Shown here: in pieces, positions 10,212-18,080 of the stretch | How positions within the stretch are numbered: position 1 is the first letter of the stretch | Layout: each line of letters begins with the position of its first letter | NCBI GenBank assembly: GCA_020846145.1 | Contig: JADLEL010000054.1 | Span: forward strand, 1 to 42,447 | From: Pirellulales bacterium | GTDB taxonomy: Bacteria; Planctomycetota; Planctomycetia; Pirellulales; Thermoguttaceae | Direction of reading: 5' to 3' | DNA length: 42,447 bases | The notes under the pieces: model-generated | Database searches by the model: none | What the model was told of the DNA's origin: nothing | The model's input: only the letters and a program-made list of their open reading frames with translations | Made by a program: the position numbers and the translations under genes

Positions 10212-10603
10212 CGAATTCCTCCCGAGCCGACATTTCCAATCGCAATCTCGCATCCCTGGAAGTATAGTTCGACGGTCGCTCCACGAGTTTTTTGGCAGGC
10301 TCCAATTCCGGGGATCGATGCCTGATTCTCCCGGAGTAAAAATCCCGCCGATTTTCCGCGGCAAAAACGCGCAAACCGCATAACCATTATAATCGAACTC
10401 GCAACAACATTCCCCTCCCCGGCGCCGGAATCCGGAATCGATCGACTTTGACCCGAAATTCAAGCAGCCGGGATCGAGCAATCGTAAGCGGCAACCGCTT
10501 AAATCGTAACCTATCATAGATTATTCGCCGATCGCCGTAAACGATGGACATCGCTTCCGATCGCGATCGAACGCAATCCGCGCTTCGCGTCGCGTCGAGT
10601 CGT

Positions 10604-10625
10604 GGCGACGGCACAACCGTCGCCC
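10604..10625. repeat. Solitary GGCGAC hairpin module
   Basis: GGCGACGG-CACA-ACCGTCGCC is a short hairpin matching the second module of the CTAG-bounded elements at 6170 and 8111, here without their ends. It suggests that the modules move or persist independently. Confidence 0.4.
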
Positions 10626-10714
10626 CATGCGAACCGGCAACAATTTTTTCGGACATCAATTCAACCCGCGCTTCGCATCGCCGTCATTACCTCAACCGCT
10701 GAAGGGCCTTTGAA

Positions 10715-11191
10715 ATGCGAGTAGAGTACATCAATTCATTCATCTCCTCCCTGGACCACACTTTCCAGACCATGCTCGATTGCGAGGTGGAACGGGGGCA
10801 ACCCGCCTTGAAGGACGACCTTTCGCCGAAGTTCGACATTTCGGGCGTGATCGGACTTTCGGGCAGGGCGGTCGGAACCGTCGTCTTGAGCCTCTCCATG
10901 GAAGTCGCCGTGCAGGCCGCCTCCCACATGCTCATGTGCGAACACGGCGAAATCGACGACGACGTCGTCGATGCCGTGGGTGAACTCACCAATATGGTCG
11001 CCGGGGCCGCCAAATCGCAACTGGACGCCTATCAGCTTCAGACGAGCCTTCCCAACGTCATCACCGGGAAAGATCACGAGGTCCGCTTCCCCTCCGACGT
11101 AAAACCCATCTGCGTCCCCTTTGTTACGAAATGGGGGCCTTTGGCTCTGGAAGTCGGCTTCTCCCCCGTCCGGGAATCCGCCCTCGTTTGA
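10715..11191 (+). CDS. CheX-type CheY-P phosphatase
   Basis: A 158-residue single-domain protein of the CheC/CheX/FliY phosphatase family. The signature ExxN is present as ELTN at residues 90-93 within a helix (VVDAVGELTNMVAGAAKSQL), supplying the acidic and amide side chains that attack phospho-CheY. LPNVITG and the C-terminal strands match CheX rather than CheC, which has two such helices. It would act in the cytoplasm to shorten chemotaxis signals or, in multi-system bacteria, another response regulator's signal. fliG lies 460 bp downstream, in keeping with a motility role, but no other che genes are here. The ATG is preceded by AAGGG. Confidence 0.85.
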   Translation: MRVEYINSFISSLDHTFQTMLDCEVERGQPALKDDLSPKFDISGVIGLSGRAVGTVVLSLSMEVAVQAASHMLMCEHGEIDDDVVDAVGELTNMVAGAAKSQLDAYQLQTSLPNVITGKDHEVRFPSDVKPICVPFVTKWGPLALEVGFSPVRESALV

Positions 11192-11212
11192 GCCAACGAA
11201 AACGCGTTTACA

Positions 11213-11293
11213 GGGGACTGTCCCGATTTTCGCGGCGCAAAAGATGATGGTGCCGTAAAAGTGCTTAATCGCCGCGAAAATGGGACTGTCCCC
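11213..11293. repeat. GGGGACTGTCCC palindromic element 1
   Basis: The left arm GGGGACTGTCCCGATTTTCG and the right arm CGAAAATGGGACTGTCCCC are inverted, and each arm contains its own small GGGAC/GTCCC dyad. It is in the 458-bp gap after cheX. The same GGGAC/GTCCC design appears at 28751 and 41484. Confidence 0.65.
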
Positions 11294-11300
11294 CTCGCGC

Positions 11301-11390
11301 CCCGGTCGGGGACAGGTCCATGTTTTCGGCCTACCGTTTGTCCACTAAAATACGTTTTCCCGCCGAAAAATGGACCAGTCCCCGACCGGG
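11301..11390. repeat. CCCGGTCGGGGACAGG palindromic element 2
   Basis: CCCGGTCGGGGACAGGTCCA (11301-11320) pairs with TGGACCAGTCCCCGACCGGG (11371-11390) with one unmatched position, and GTTTTCGGC pairs with GCCGAAAA further in. It lies eight bases after the preceding palindrome but has a different sequence, so two unrelated elements sit side by side. Confidence 0.65.
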
Positions 11391-11498
11391 TGTGAACGGT
11401 TACAACGGCACAATGCTTATACTCGGCAATTTCCGTAAAGTTTGCCGATTAAACAGCCGATGAGGGGCTAAACTCCCTTCCATCGAGCATGTAGTTAG

Positions 11499-11599
11499 CC
11501 GGGATTATTCACAAAAGCGATTTGTAGAAGCGGCATCTTGCCGCTTTTGCCTATAATGCGGCAGGATGCCGCATCTACAATGTTTATGAATAATCCCGG
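11499..11599. repeat. CCGGGATTATTCA element with paired GTAG hairpins, copy 1
   Basis: A 101-bp element with ends CCGGGATTATTCA and TGAATAATCCCGG. Inside, GTAG plus the hairpin AAGCGGCA-TCT-TGCCGCTT faces an inverted GTAG plus ATGCGGCA-TCC-TGCCGCAT. This is a bipartite REP (BIME-like) layout, with outer arms added. Related copies are at 16287 and 27392. Confidence 0.8.
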
Positions 11600-11649
11600 T
11601 TGGATGGCGTAACGAGCGGACTTTGGGGAGCTTGGAGCTATCGTAGAAA

Positions 11650-12648
11650 ATGGCAAAGGGTGATATTCGCAAAGCGGCGATCTTGCTCATGAGCCTGCCC
11701 GAAGAACAGGCCGCGCAACTGCTCGGAAAATTGGATTCCAAGCAATTGGAAGCCGTTTCCGTCGAAATCGCCCGCCTCAACGAAGTTTCCGGCGACGAGC
11801 AGGAAACCGCGCTGCAAGATTTCTCCAAATCCAATCCCAATACCTTGACCGGCAGGGTCGGGGGATTGGATGTCGCCAAGACCCTCGTCGAAAAAGCCCT
11901 CGGCAAGGATGCGACCGCCACCGTGGACAACATCCGGCAGTCGCTCGAAGCCTTGCCCTTCGGCTTCCTGCAAAAGGTCGATAGCCAAAACCTGCTGACC
12001 TTCATCATCGACGAGCATCCCCAGACGATCGCCTTGATCCTCTGCCACCTTCCCCCCTCCCAAGCGGCCGACGTCATTAGCGGACTCCCCGCCGACCGGC
12101 AAATTTCCGTCATCCGCCGCGTGGCGACCATGGCCCAAACCAGTCCCGAAATCATTCAGGAGGTCGAAAACGGACTCGAACGCCGCATGGCGAGCGTCAT
12201 GAGCCAGCAATTCGAAAACGCCGGCGGCGTCTCCAGCGTGGCCGAAATCCTCAACGTCATCGATCGCGCCACCGAACGCAGCCTCCTGGAAAATCTTTCC
12301 CAAGAAACTCCCGAACTCGTCGAGGAAATCCGCCGCCTGATGTTCGTCTTCGAGGACATCGTCAAATTCGGCGACCGCGAAATCCAAACCCTGCTCAAGA
12401 ACGTGGAAAGCTCGCAATGGGCCATGGCGCTGAAGGGCGCGAGCGAAGACCTCAAAGAAAAAATCCTCAAAAACATGTCCAAGCGGGCCGCCGACCTGCT
12501 TAAGGAGGAAATGGAGTATCTCGGCCCGGTGAAACTCTCCAACGTCGAGCAGACCCAGCAGCAAATCGTCGATATCATCCGCCGCCTCGAAGACGCCGGC
12601 GAACTCACCACCCACTCCGACGACTCCGAAGACAAGCTCATTCAGTAA
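11650..12648 (+). CDS. Flagellar motor switch protein FliG
   Basis: A 332-residue FliG. FliG sits at the MS-ring/C-ring junction and transmits torque from the stator. The N-terminal domain begins KAAILLMSLPEEQAAQLL (residues 8-25), the middle domain has the conserved EHPQTIALILCHLP (about 126-139), and the C-terminal domain has MFVFEDIVKFGDREIQTLL with charged torque-helix residues, ending near YLGPVKLSNVEQTQQQIVDI. Length equals the normal 330-340. Shine-Dalgarno is weak (GGAG about 14 bases upstream). It stands apart from other flagellar structural genes here; only cheX is near. Identification is firm. Confidence 0.95.
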   Translation: MAKGDIRKAAILLMSLPEEQAAQLLGKLDSKQLEAVSVEIARLNEVSGDEQETALQDFSKSNPNTLTGRVGGLDVAKTLVEKALGKDATATVDNIRQSLEALPFGFLQKVDSQNLLTFIIDEHPQTIALILCHLPPSQAADVISGLPADRQISVIRRVATMAQTSPEIIQEVENGLERRMASVMSQQFENAGGVSSVAEILNVIDRATERSLLENLSQETPELVEEIRRLMFVFEDIVKFGDREIQTLLKNVESSQWAMALKGASEDLKEKILKNMSKRAADLLKEEMEYLGPVKLSNVEQTQQQIVDIIRRLEDAGELTTHSDDSEDKLIQ

Positions 12649-12704
12649 GCGCCCTTCCGAATCCCGCCGCGCCGCGCCGTCCACAGCCCGGCCATCCCCC
12701 TCTT

Positions 12705-12829
12705 AGGTGCTGTCCGACAATGAACTACCGAATTCCTATGTAGTAGGCACACTCCGTGTGCCGTAATTCGCGGACGGCACACGGAGTGTGCCTACTACGA
12801 TTCCGGCAACTTATTGTCGGGCAACGCCT
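12705..12829. repeat. Palindromic element with GTAG-headed GGCACAC hairpins
   Basis: The ends AGGTGCTGTCCGACAAT and ATTGTCGGGCAACGCCT are imperfect inverted copies and recall the GTCCGACAA ends of the CTAG elements. The centre holds GTAG-TA-GGCACAC-TCC-GTGTGCC and its inverted partner ending GTGTGCCTACTAC. It occupies most of the gap between fliG and the next gene. Confidence 0.75.
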
Positions 12830-12873
12830 TATTGCAGCTCGGAAGTCTGCCGAAAAAAGCGAGGATTGCGATT

Positions 12874-13404
12874 ATGATGTACTATCTCGTCGAAGACCCG
12901 ACCGCGTTCATTTTCCTGGGCATCGTCGCCGAGGCCGTGCTGGGAATCCTGCTCTTCAAGACCGGCCGCGGCTTTCTGCTCTGGATCATGCTCGGCGTAT
13001 TGCTCTTTTGCCTCGCGGGCATGATCGGCCAACGCTTCATCATCACCGAGCGAAAGCGGGTCGTGCAAACCCTCGACGGCATCGTCGCCGCCCTCGAGGC
13101 GAACGACCTGAACGCTCTGAACTCCTACCTCGAACCCGAAAACGCCCACAGCCGCAACGACGCCCGATTCGCGCTCGGCATGGCCAAGATCGAAGGCGCG
13201 AAATACAGTAAACTGACGGTCGAAATCAACGACTTTACCAGCCCTCCCACCGCGACCGTTACCTTCTTCGGCCTGGTGAACTTCACCGCGATCAAAGGCG
13301 ACGCTCCTTATAACAACTATGCCTCGAACATCAAACTTAAACTCCGAAAACACCAAGACCACTGGCTAGTCGAAGACCACGAACTGCAAAAAGCCATTCG
13401 CTAA
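12874..13404 (+). CDS. Small membrane-anchored protein with NTF2-like outer part
   Basis: A 176-residue protein. The start at ATG 12874 is preferred (GAGG nine bases upstream); an in-frame ATG at 12814 lies inside the palindromic element and is less likely. Two hydrophobic helices fill residues 8-55 (AFIFLGIVAEAVLGILLF; FLLWIMLGVLLFCLAGMIG). They are followed by ERKRVVQTLDGIVAALEANDLNALNSYL, which looks like the opening helices of a DUF4878/SnoaL-like (NTF2 fold) domain, and by beta-rich sequence ending HWLVEDHELQKA. Function unknown. A protein kinase gene follows 281 bp downstream on the same strand. Confidence 0.65.
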   Translation: MMYYLVEDPTAFIFLGIVAEAVLGILLFKTGRGFLLWIMLGVLLFCLAGMIGQRFIITERKRVVQTLDGIVAALEANDLNALNSYLEPENAHSRNDARFALGMAKIEGAKYSKLTVEINDFTSPPTATVTFFGLVNFTAIKGDAPYNNYASNIKLKLRKHQDHWLVEDHELQKAIR

Positions 13405-13685
13405 GAGGGTGTTTTCGAATGCCGGCATTGTTATCGAGCAGGCCCAAAGGGCCGAAATACGACAGCCGGAGCGTCCGGCTCGCCGGCCTAAAACGGGGGC
13501 TTCCCGGCTCGCCGTTCTCGTGCAATGAGTGGTTCCCGCCCCGGATTTCGAATCTCATTTGCCATTTTAGCGGGGATTTGGTAGATTAAGCATCGGAGGG
13601 TACAATATGTAGGTAAGGGTATTGCGAGAAGTGCTCGGCGAAATGCTCACTTATCGCCCCGCTTTCACCGGGGCTAGAGGCAAAA

Positions 13686-16286
13686 ATGCCCATCAAGACG
13701 GCGGAAGACTTTTTATCGGTTCTCGAACGCAGCAGCCTCCTCTCGCCCGCGGAGTTTGCCCAAGTCCGCGAATTATCGGCCGATATCCCCGACGCCACCC
13801 AATTCGCCAAAATCCTCGCCCGCAACGAAATCATCACCTTTTGGCAGGCCGGGCATTTGCTTCAAGGGCGAAGTTCTTTTCTACTGGGTAAATATCGACT
13901 GATCGACTTGCTCGGCCGCGGCGGCATGGGCAGCGTATTCCTGGCGTCGCACGTGGTGATGCATCGCAAGGTGGCGTTGAAATTCATCCCCGAGCGCATT
14001 GCCAAGAATCCGGCCGCGCTCGAGCGTTTCTTGGCCGAAGCGCGGACCGTCGCCGCCTTGGACCATCCGAACATCGTCCGCGCCTACAGCGTCGATAACG
14101 AAGGCAACCGCTATTACCTGGTGCTGGAATACGTGGAGGGCATGGATTTGCAGCGGGCGGTGGAAGCCTACGGTCCGCTGGACCTCGAAGCCGCCGTCGA
14201 TTATCTCCGGCAGGCGGCCGACGGCTTGGCGCACGCCCACGCCCGAAAAATGATTCATTGCGACATCAAGCCCTCGAATCTGATCGTTACCGAGGAGGGA
14301 GTCGTCAAAATCCTCGACATGGGCTTGGCGCGGCTGGTGCACGATAAACCCGGCGCGGAAGCCGCGAACGGCCCGGAAAACCACGCCCTGGGTTCGGTCG
14401 ATTATTTGGCCCCGGAACAGGCCGTCGCCGCGCCCGATTTCAATCATCGGGCCGATATCTACGCGCTCGGCTGCACGCTCTATTTCCTGCTGACGGGCCA
14501 TCCCCCGTTTCCCAGCGGCACGCTCGCGCAGCGGATCGTCAAGCATCAAACGCTGGAACCGGAGGAAATCGGGATCGATCGGCCGGAAACGCCCGCCAGC
14601 CTCGCGGCGATCTGCAAAAAAATGATGGCCAAAAATCCCGCCGACCGCTATCAGACGGCGGACGAAGTGCGCGAGGTCCTGGCCGCCTGGCAGCCCGTAG
14701 TCCACCAGCCGGCGAAAAAAACCATCGCCATCAAGAAAATCGAAACCTTGGAGGATTTCAGCACCGTCTCCCCCTGGGAACAGGAGTTCGGCGAGGAATT
14801 GAAAAATCTGGCCGCGTCGTCGAAAGCGAACGATTCCGGCCCGCCGCCGGGCATGTCGGGAAAAATGCCGGCCGTCAAGAGCGGCTCTTCTTCGGTCAAA
14901 CTCAAGAAAATCCTCGCCGGCACGCGCGAACGGCTGATTCTCACCTCCTGCGCCGCAGCCGTGTTGCTGGTTTTTTTGGTCGCGGGGATCATCCTCGCGG
15001 TCGTTTATAGCGGCAAACCGAGTACGGGAAGCGCGCCCGTTACGCAGTCTTCCGAGACGCCGAGGCAACTTCCCCCGCCGACTCCGCCAGGCGTCCCCGT
15101 TCCGCCGCCCCCGCCGGCTCCCGAATCCCCCACGAAAACCGTTGTGAAAAAAACTTCCAACAAAACGAGAAAACCGCCCAAGCCGAAGCCGGCCGTCCCG
15201 CCGGACGCGCCGCCGAAACGGGAGCAGGCGGATTCCTCGACCGCATCCATCCAGCAACCGGCGCCCCAGGAAGCAAATGCTTCGGCGAATCCCGATCTTC
15301 CGCCCGCGCCTCTGCCGCCCGCCGATCCGCTGAAAGGATTGGCGTTCGCCCTGGATTTGCCCGACGTTTCCGCGGGCTCCTCCGCGGGCGTTTCCCTGGG
15401 CAAAGTGCGATTGGACGCCCAAGCGAAGTTGCAGATCGAACTCGTCGGCGGCGACAAGGTGGGCAAGACGTTCGGCTATGCCCTGCAGGAAGATCCCAAC
15501 GCCGTCGGCGGCCAAGCCTGGAACATTTCGCGGAGCGATGCGCGGGGCAAATCCTTGCCCGCCGCGCGGCTTAAACTCAAGGAGGGTGAGTTGTATTTCG
15601 ATTGGGCGCAAATTCCCCCCGTGCAGGCGAATCCGCTGCGGAATTGCGGCCTCGCCATTTCGACGGGCGATGCGAAGCGGTTCCTGCAGTTCCGCTTCCC
15701 GAAAAGCGCCGATCCCTTGATCTTGGATTTCGACAAGGGAACGACCGCGGTCCATCTTCGGGCGGAAAATCTGCCCGATCCCGACATCGTCAAATTGAAA
15801 ATCGATCCCCTGAAAAAACCCTTTCCCGAAAATAATGCCAATCCCGATCCGGCGCCGACCCCCACTAAAAAAATGGTCGAGATCGTCTTCAACGATCCAA
15901 AATACTCCCTCTTCTCGATCCGCGCGGTTTGCGAACTCTCCAAGAGAAACCAGATCGACCTGGACGCCTCGGCCGTGCTGCCGAACAAGGTCTTCAAATT
16001 CGCGGCGGGCGAAACCTTTCTGAAGGAAATGCAAACGGACTTGGCGCGAAAAAAGCGGCAGTTCAACAACGCCAAGAACAATCCCCCCCTCAAAGACAAC
16101 CTCAAGCAACAGGTCGCCGACGCGGAAGAAGCGTTGAAAAAATTCGCCGAAGTCATGAAACTGTCGAAAAAGCTGAACAACCAGGTGATCCATTATCGAA
16201 TCGTCGCCGATTACGAGGGTCAACCGGTCGTACTGTTCGATTCGCTGCTCGCGCCCCCCGCGGAAGCAACCGAAACGGCGGAATAG
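13686..16286 (+). CDS. Membrane-anchored Ser/Thr protein kinase
   Basis: An 866-residue Hanks-type kinase. Residues 1-68 are an alpha-helical N-terminal region common in planctomycete kinases (FLSVLERSSLLSPAEF...ILARNEIITFWQAGHLL). The kinase domain spans about 70-345: glycine loop GRGGMG 77-82, VALK with Lys99, Glu118, catalytic loop HCDIKPSN 191-198, DMG at 211-213, and a GSVDYLAPEQ activation segment. HCD replaces HRD, so it may not need activation-loop phosphorylation. A transmembrane helix lies at about 416-441, followed by a Pro/Lys-rich linker and an outer domain of about 320 residues with no recognised fold. It probably senses an envelope signal. A palindromic repeat begins at the base after its stop. 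Confidence 0.9.
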   Translation: MPIKTAEDFLSVLERSSLLSPAEFAQVRELSADIPDATQFAKILARNEIITFWQAGHLLQGRSSFLLGKYRLIDLLGRGGMGSVFLASHVVMHRKVALKFIPERIAKNPAALERFLAEARTVAALDHPNIVRAYSVDNEGNRYYLVLEYVEGMDLQRAVEAYGPLDLEAAVDYLRQAADGLAHAHARKMIHCDIKPSNLIVTEEGVVKILDMGLARLVHDKPGAEAANGPENHALGSVDYLAPEQAVAAPDFNHRADIYALGCTLYFLLTGHPPFPSGTLAQRIVKHQTLEPEEIGIDRPETPASLAAICKKMMAKNPADRYQTADEVREVLAAWQPVVHQPAKKTIAIKKIETLEDFSTVSPWEQEFGEELKNLAASSKANDSGPPPGMSGKMPAVKSGSSSVKLKKILAGTRERLILTSCAAAVLLVFLVAGIILAVVYSGKPSTGSAPVTQSSETPRQLPPPTPPGVPVPPPPPAPESPTKTVVKKTSNKTRKPPKPKPAVPPDAPPKREQADSSTASIQQPAPQEANASANPDLPPAPLPPADPLKGLAFALDLPDVSAGSSAGVSLGKVRLDAQAKLQIELVGGDKVGKTFGYALQEDPNAVGGQAWNISRSDARGKSLPAARLKLKEGELYFDWAQIPPVQANPLRNCGLAISTGDAKRFLQFRFPKSADPLILDFDKGTTAVHLRAENLPDPDIVKLKIDPLKKPFPENNANPDPAPTPTKKMVEIVFNDPKYSLFSIRAVCELSKRNQIDLDASAVLPNKVFKFAAGETFLKEMQTDLARKKRQFNNAKNNPPLKDNLKQQVADAEEALKKFAEVMKLSKKLNNQVIHYRIVADYEGQPVVLFDSLLAPPAEATETAE

Positions 16287-16367
16287 CCGGGATTATTCAT
16301 CAACATCGTAGATGCGGCATCCTGCCGCATTTTGGGCAAAAGCGGCAAGATGCCGCTTCCACAAATC
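16287..16367. repeat. CCGGGATTATTCA element, copy 2, right end lost
   Basis: It starts CCGGGATTATTCATCAACATC at the first base after the kinase TAG. It contains GTAG-ATGCGGCA-TCC-TGCCGCAT and the inverted GCGGCA-AGA-TGCCGC hairpin, but the final TGAATAATCCCGG arm of copy 1 is absent. Confidence 0.75.
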
Positions 16368-16392
16368 AACTTCCTTTTCAGGAAAAAGAAAT

Positions 16393-16430
16393 AGAGGCTC
16401 CGCTCGGTCGAGGAACCAAGCGGAGCCTCT
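16393..16430 (-). terminator. Terminator of tatA
   Basis: AGAGGCTCCGCT (16393-16404) and AGCGGAGCCTCT (16419-16430) form a 12-bp stem. On the minus strand the stem is followed by ATTTCTTTTTCC, as expected for an intrinsic terminator downstream of tatA. Confidence 0.75.
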
Positions 16431-16469
16431 TTCGTGGTTCGTGCGGCAGGCGCTGTCGAGCGAAAGGCG

Positions 16470-16664
16470 TTAAACTTCCTTCTTCGTTTCCGCCGATTTG
16501 TCTTCCATCTCTTTCGTCGCCTGATCCTTCACGTCGGCAAGGCCCTTCTTGAATTCCACGATCCCTTGGCCGATCGACCGCATCACGCTCGGCAAGCGGT
16601 TGCCGAACAGCAAGATGGCGATGACCATGATAATCAGCAGGTGAGTGGTGCTAAAGGCGCCCAT
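16470..16664 (-). CDS. tatA: TatA/TatE-type twin-arginine translocase subunit
   Basis: A 64-residue protein, start at ATG 16664 with GAGGGAG upstream; a 21-residue in-frame extension is rejected. One N-terminal membrane helix (HLLIIMVIAILLFGN), then the FG hinge motif (LFGNRLPSVMRSIG) and an amphipathic helix (GIVEFKKGLADVKDQ), then a charged tail. This is the TatA/B/E layout; the FGxxxLP..R.IG..I..FK.G pattern and short tail fit TatA, which oligomerises to form the passage for folded proteins. No tatC is in the window. A clean terminator follows. Confidence 0.9.
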   Translation of the reverse strand: MGAFSTTHLLIIMVIAILLFGNRLPSVMRSIGQGIVEFKKGLADVKDQATKEMEDKSAETKKEV

Positions 16665-16976
16665 AAAAAACTCCCTCGATAAAGATAGTACAATTATTCT
16701 CCGCAGCCGCAAGGCGGGAAAAAACAATCCGGTGCCGCCGTGAAGTTCTCACTTCATAATAAACGGTTTTCCCGCCGGTGGGTATAGCCTGAATGGTGGA
16801 ATGTATCCGGTCGGACCGTTTTTTTGCCTGAACAACCGGAAAAACCGTTACTTTGGGTGGCGGGAAAGAGCCGTTTCGTGGAAAATCAAGTTTTAATCTC
16901 AATAACGGTAAACATTTTCGGCCCTGCATCCCATTTCGATCAATGATCGTGATTGCTCTTTTGAAATCGGATTTCT

Positions 16977-17103
16977 CACCACGGAGCCACGGAGGACACG
17001 GAGAAAATTGCCGTCTGCATAATGACGAACCAAAAGGCAATTATTCTATATTCCCATTCATCCTCCATCTTTCTTCCTCCGTGCCCTCCGTGCCTCCGTG
17101 GTG
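16977..17103. repeat. CACCACGGAG inverted-repeat element, copy 1
   Basis: CACCACGGAGCCACGGAGGA pairs across about 75 bp with TCCGTGCCTCCGTGGTG at the far end. Each arm is itself a run of roughly 9-bp CACGGAGGA units. It lies in a 514-bp gap (16665-17178) that holds no convincing gene. A second copy is at 37239. Confidence 0.75.
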
Positions 17104-17121
17104 GAATAGTCGAAAACGCAA

Positions 17122-17148
17122 ACGCCCCGGAAACATCGTCCGGGGCGT
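17122..17148 (-). terminator. Terminator after the Pro/Gly-rich secreted protein
   Basis: ACGCCCCGG (17122-17130) and CCGGGGCGT (17140-17148) form a 9-bp GC-rich stem. T-runs occur on both sides, so it can work on the minus strand for the gene ending at 17179. Confidence 0.7.
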
Positions 17149-17178
17149 TTTGGTATTGATTGGCAAAATTGACGTTCG

Positions 17179-17976
17179 CTAAAACCGCATGTCGTCGTCT
17201 TGGCCGAGGAGTTCCTTCATGCGGCGCTCGATGATCTCCTCGCGGGCTTTTTGGCGTTTTTCGATCGTCTCGCGGAGCCTTTTGATCTGCTCTTCGAAGA
17301 GCTTGAGTTCCTTCTCGCGGCGCTCCTGGCGCAGATTGAATTGCTCGTTGACGAGTTTTTCGATTTCCTTTTGGATCTTTTCGCGTTCCTTTGCCGCTTC
17401 GGGAGCGTCGGCCGGATGTCGCCGAAATGCCTCGGCAAGTTCCTGCACTTGACGGTCCAACTCGGCTTCCTTGACCAGATCGGGATCTTGGCGGCGCATC
17501 ATGCCCGGCCCGCCAAATCCTCCTCCCATCCAAGGGCCATACCCCTGTCCCGGTAACATACCCGGCCTTCCTCGTTGTTCATAAGTACGTTCGACGAAGA
17601 CACCCGGTTCCCCCGGTCCACCGGGCATTCCTTGGGGTTTATCCCCGGGCGGACCTTGCATGCCGGGTCCCATCGGACGGTCGCCTTCGCGATTCGGCCG
17701 CGGCCGACCGGGAGGCCCGATTCTCTCATCGAACGGTTGCGGCCCCGGAGGGCCGAATTCACCCGGTGGCGGACCGGGAGGAGCAAACTCCTCGTCGCGA
17801 GGACCGGGGCCGCGCCGATCGCGCGGCGCGCCCGGCGGCGGCGCGTCCTTGGGCCGTTCCGCCCGCGGCGGTTTGTCGCCCTTCGGCGGACCGTCCTGCG
17901 CCCGGGCCGTTCGATCGGCGTACAGCCACAACGCGCAGCCGCACAACGCCATGAAAAGTCCTCGTTTCCAAGTCAT
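17179..17976 (-). CDS. Secreted Pro/Gly-rich protein with C-terminal coiled coil
   Basis: A 265-residue exported protein of unknown function. Residues 1-27 are a signal peptide ending ADRTARAQ. Residues 28-160 are low-complexity Pro/Gly/Arg sequence (GPPG, PPGPPPGEF). Residues about 165-258 form a charged coiled coil with heptad-like spacing (EAELDRQVQELAEAFRR; KEREKIQKEIEKLVNEQFNLRQ). It ends in QDDDMRF. It lies downstream of an ECF sigma factor and a membrane protein on the same strand, separated by a heptad repeat, so it may be their target or a third signalling part. Coiled-coil envelope stress proteins such as Spy/CpxP are a possible analogy, not a demonstrated relationship. Confidence 0.7.
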   Translation of the reverse strand: MTWKRGLFMALCGCALWLYADRTARAQDGPPKGDKPPRAERPKDAPPPGAPRDRRGPGPRDEEFAPPGPPPGEFGPPGPQPFDERIGPPGRPRPNREGDRPMGPGMQGPPGDKPQGMPGGPGEPGVFVERTYEQRGRPGMLPGQGYGPWMGGGFGGPGMMRRQDPDLVKEAELDRQVQELAEAFRRHPADAPEAAKEREKIQKEIEKLVNEQFNLRQERREKELKLFEEQIKRLRETIEKRQKAREEIIERRMKELLGQDDDMRF

Positions 17977-17999
17977 GATTTTTCTCCTTGTGTAAGGTA

Positions 18000-18076
18000 G
18001 GGGACAGGGGAAAGGTTATAGGGTACAGCACAACGAAAACTTGCCGCCTGTAACCTGTCCCCTGTATCCTGTCCCC
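18000..18076. repeat. Heptad repeat in two inverted arms
   Basis: The left arm has GGGGACA, GGGGAAA, GGTTATA, GGGTACA; the right arm, read on the other strand, has GGGGACA, GGATACA, GGGGACA, GGTTACA. The units GGGACAG and GATACAG are the same as in the array at 35034. It fills the gap between two genes of the sigma cluster. Confidence 0.75.
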
Positions 18077-18080
18077 TTTT

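Noticed and set aside
12814..12873. N-terminal extension of the small membrane protein
   Set aside because: It lies in the palindromic element and lacks a ribosome site, whereas ATG 12874 has one.
13881..16223. A 780-codon minus-strand frame opposite the kinase
   Set aside because: Its Arg/Gly/Phe-rich composition is the mirror of the kinase codons, and no domain is recognisable.
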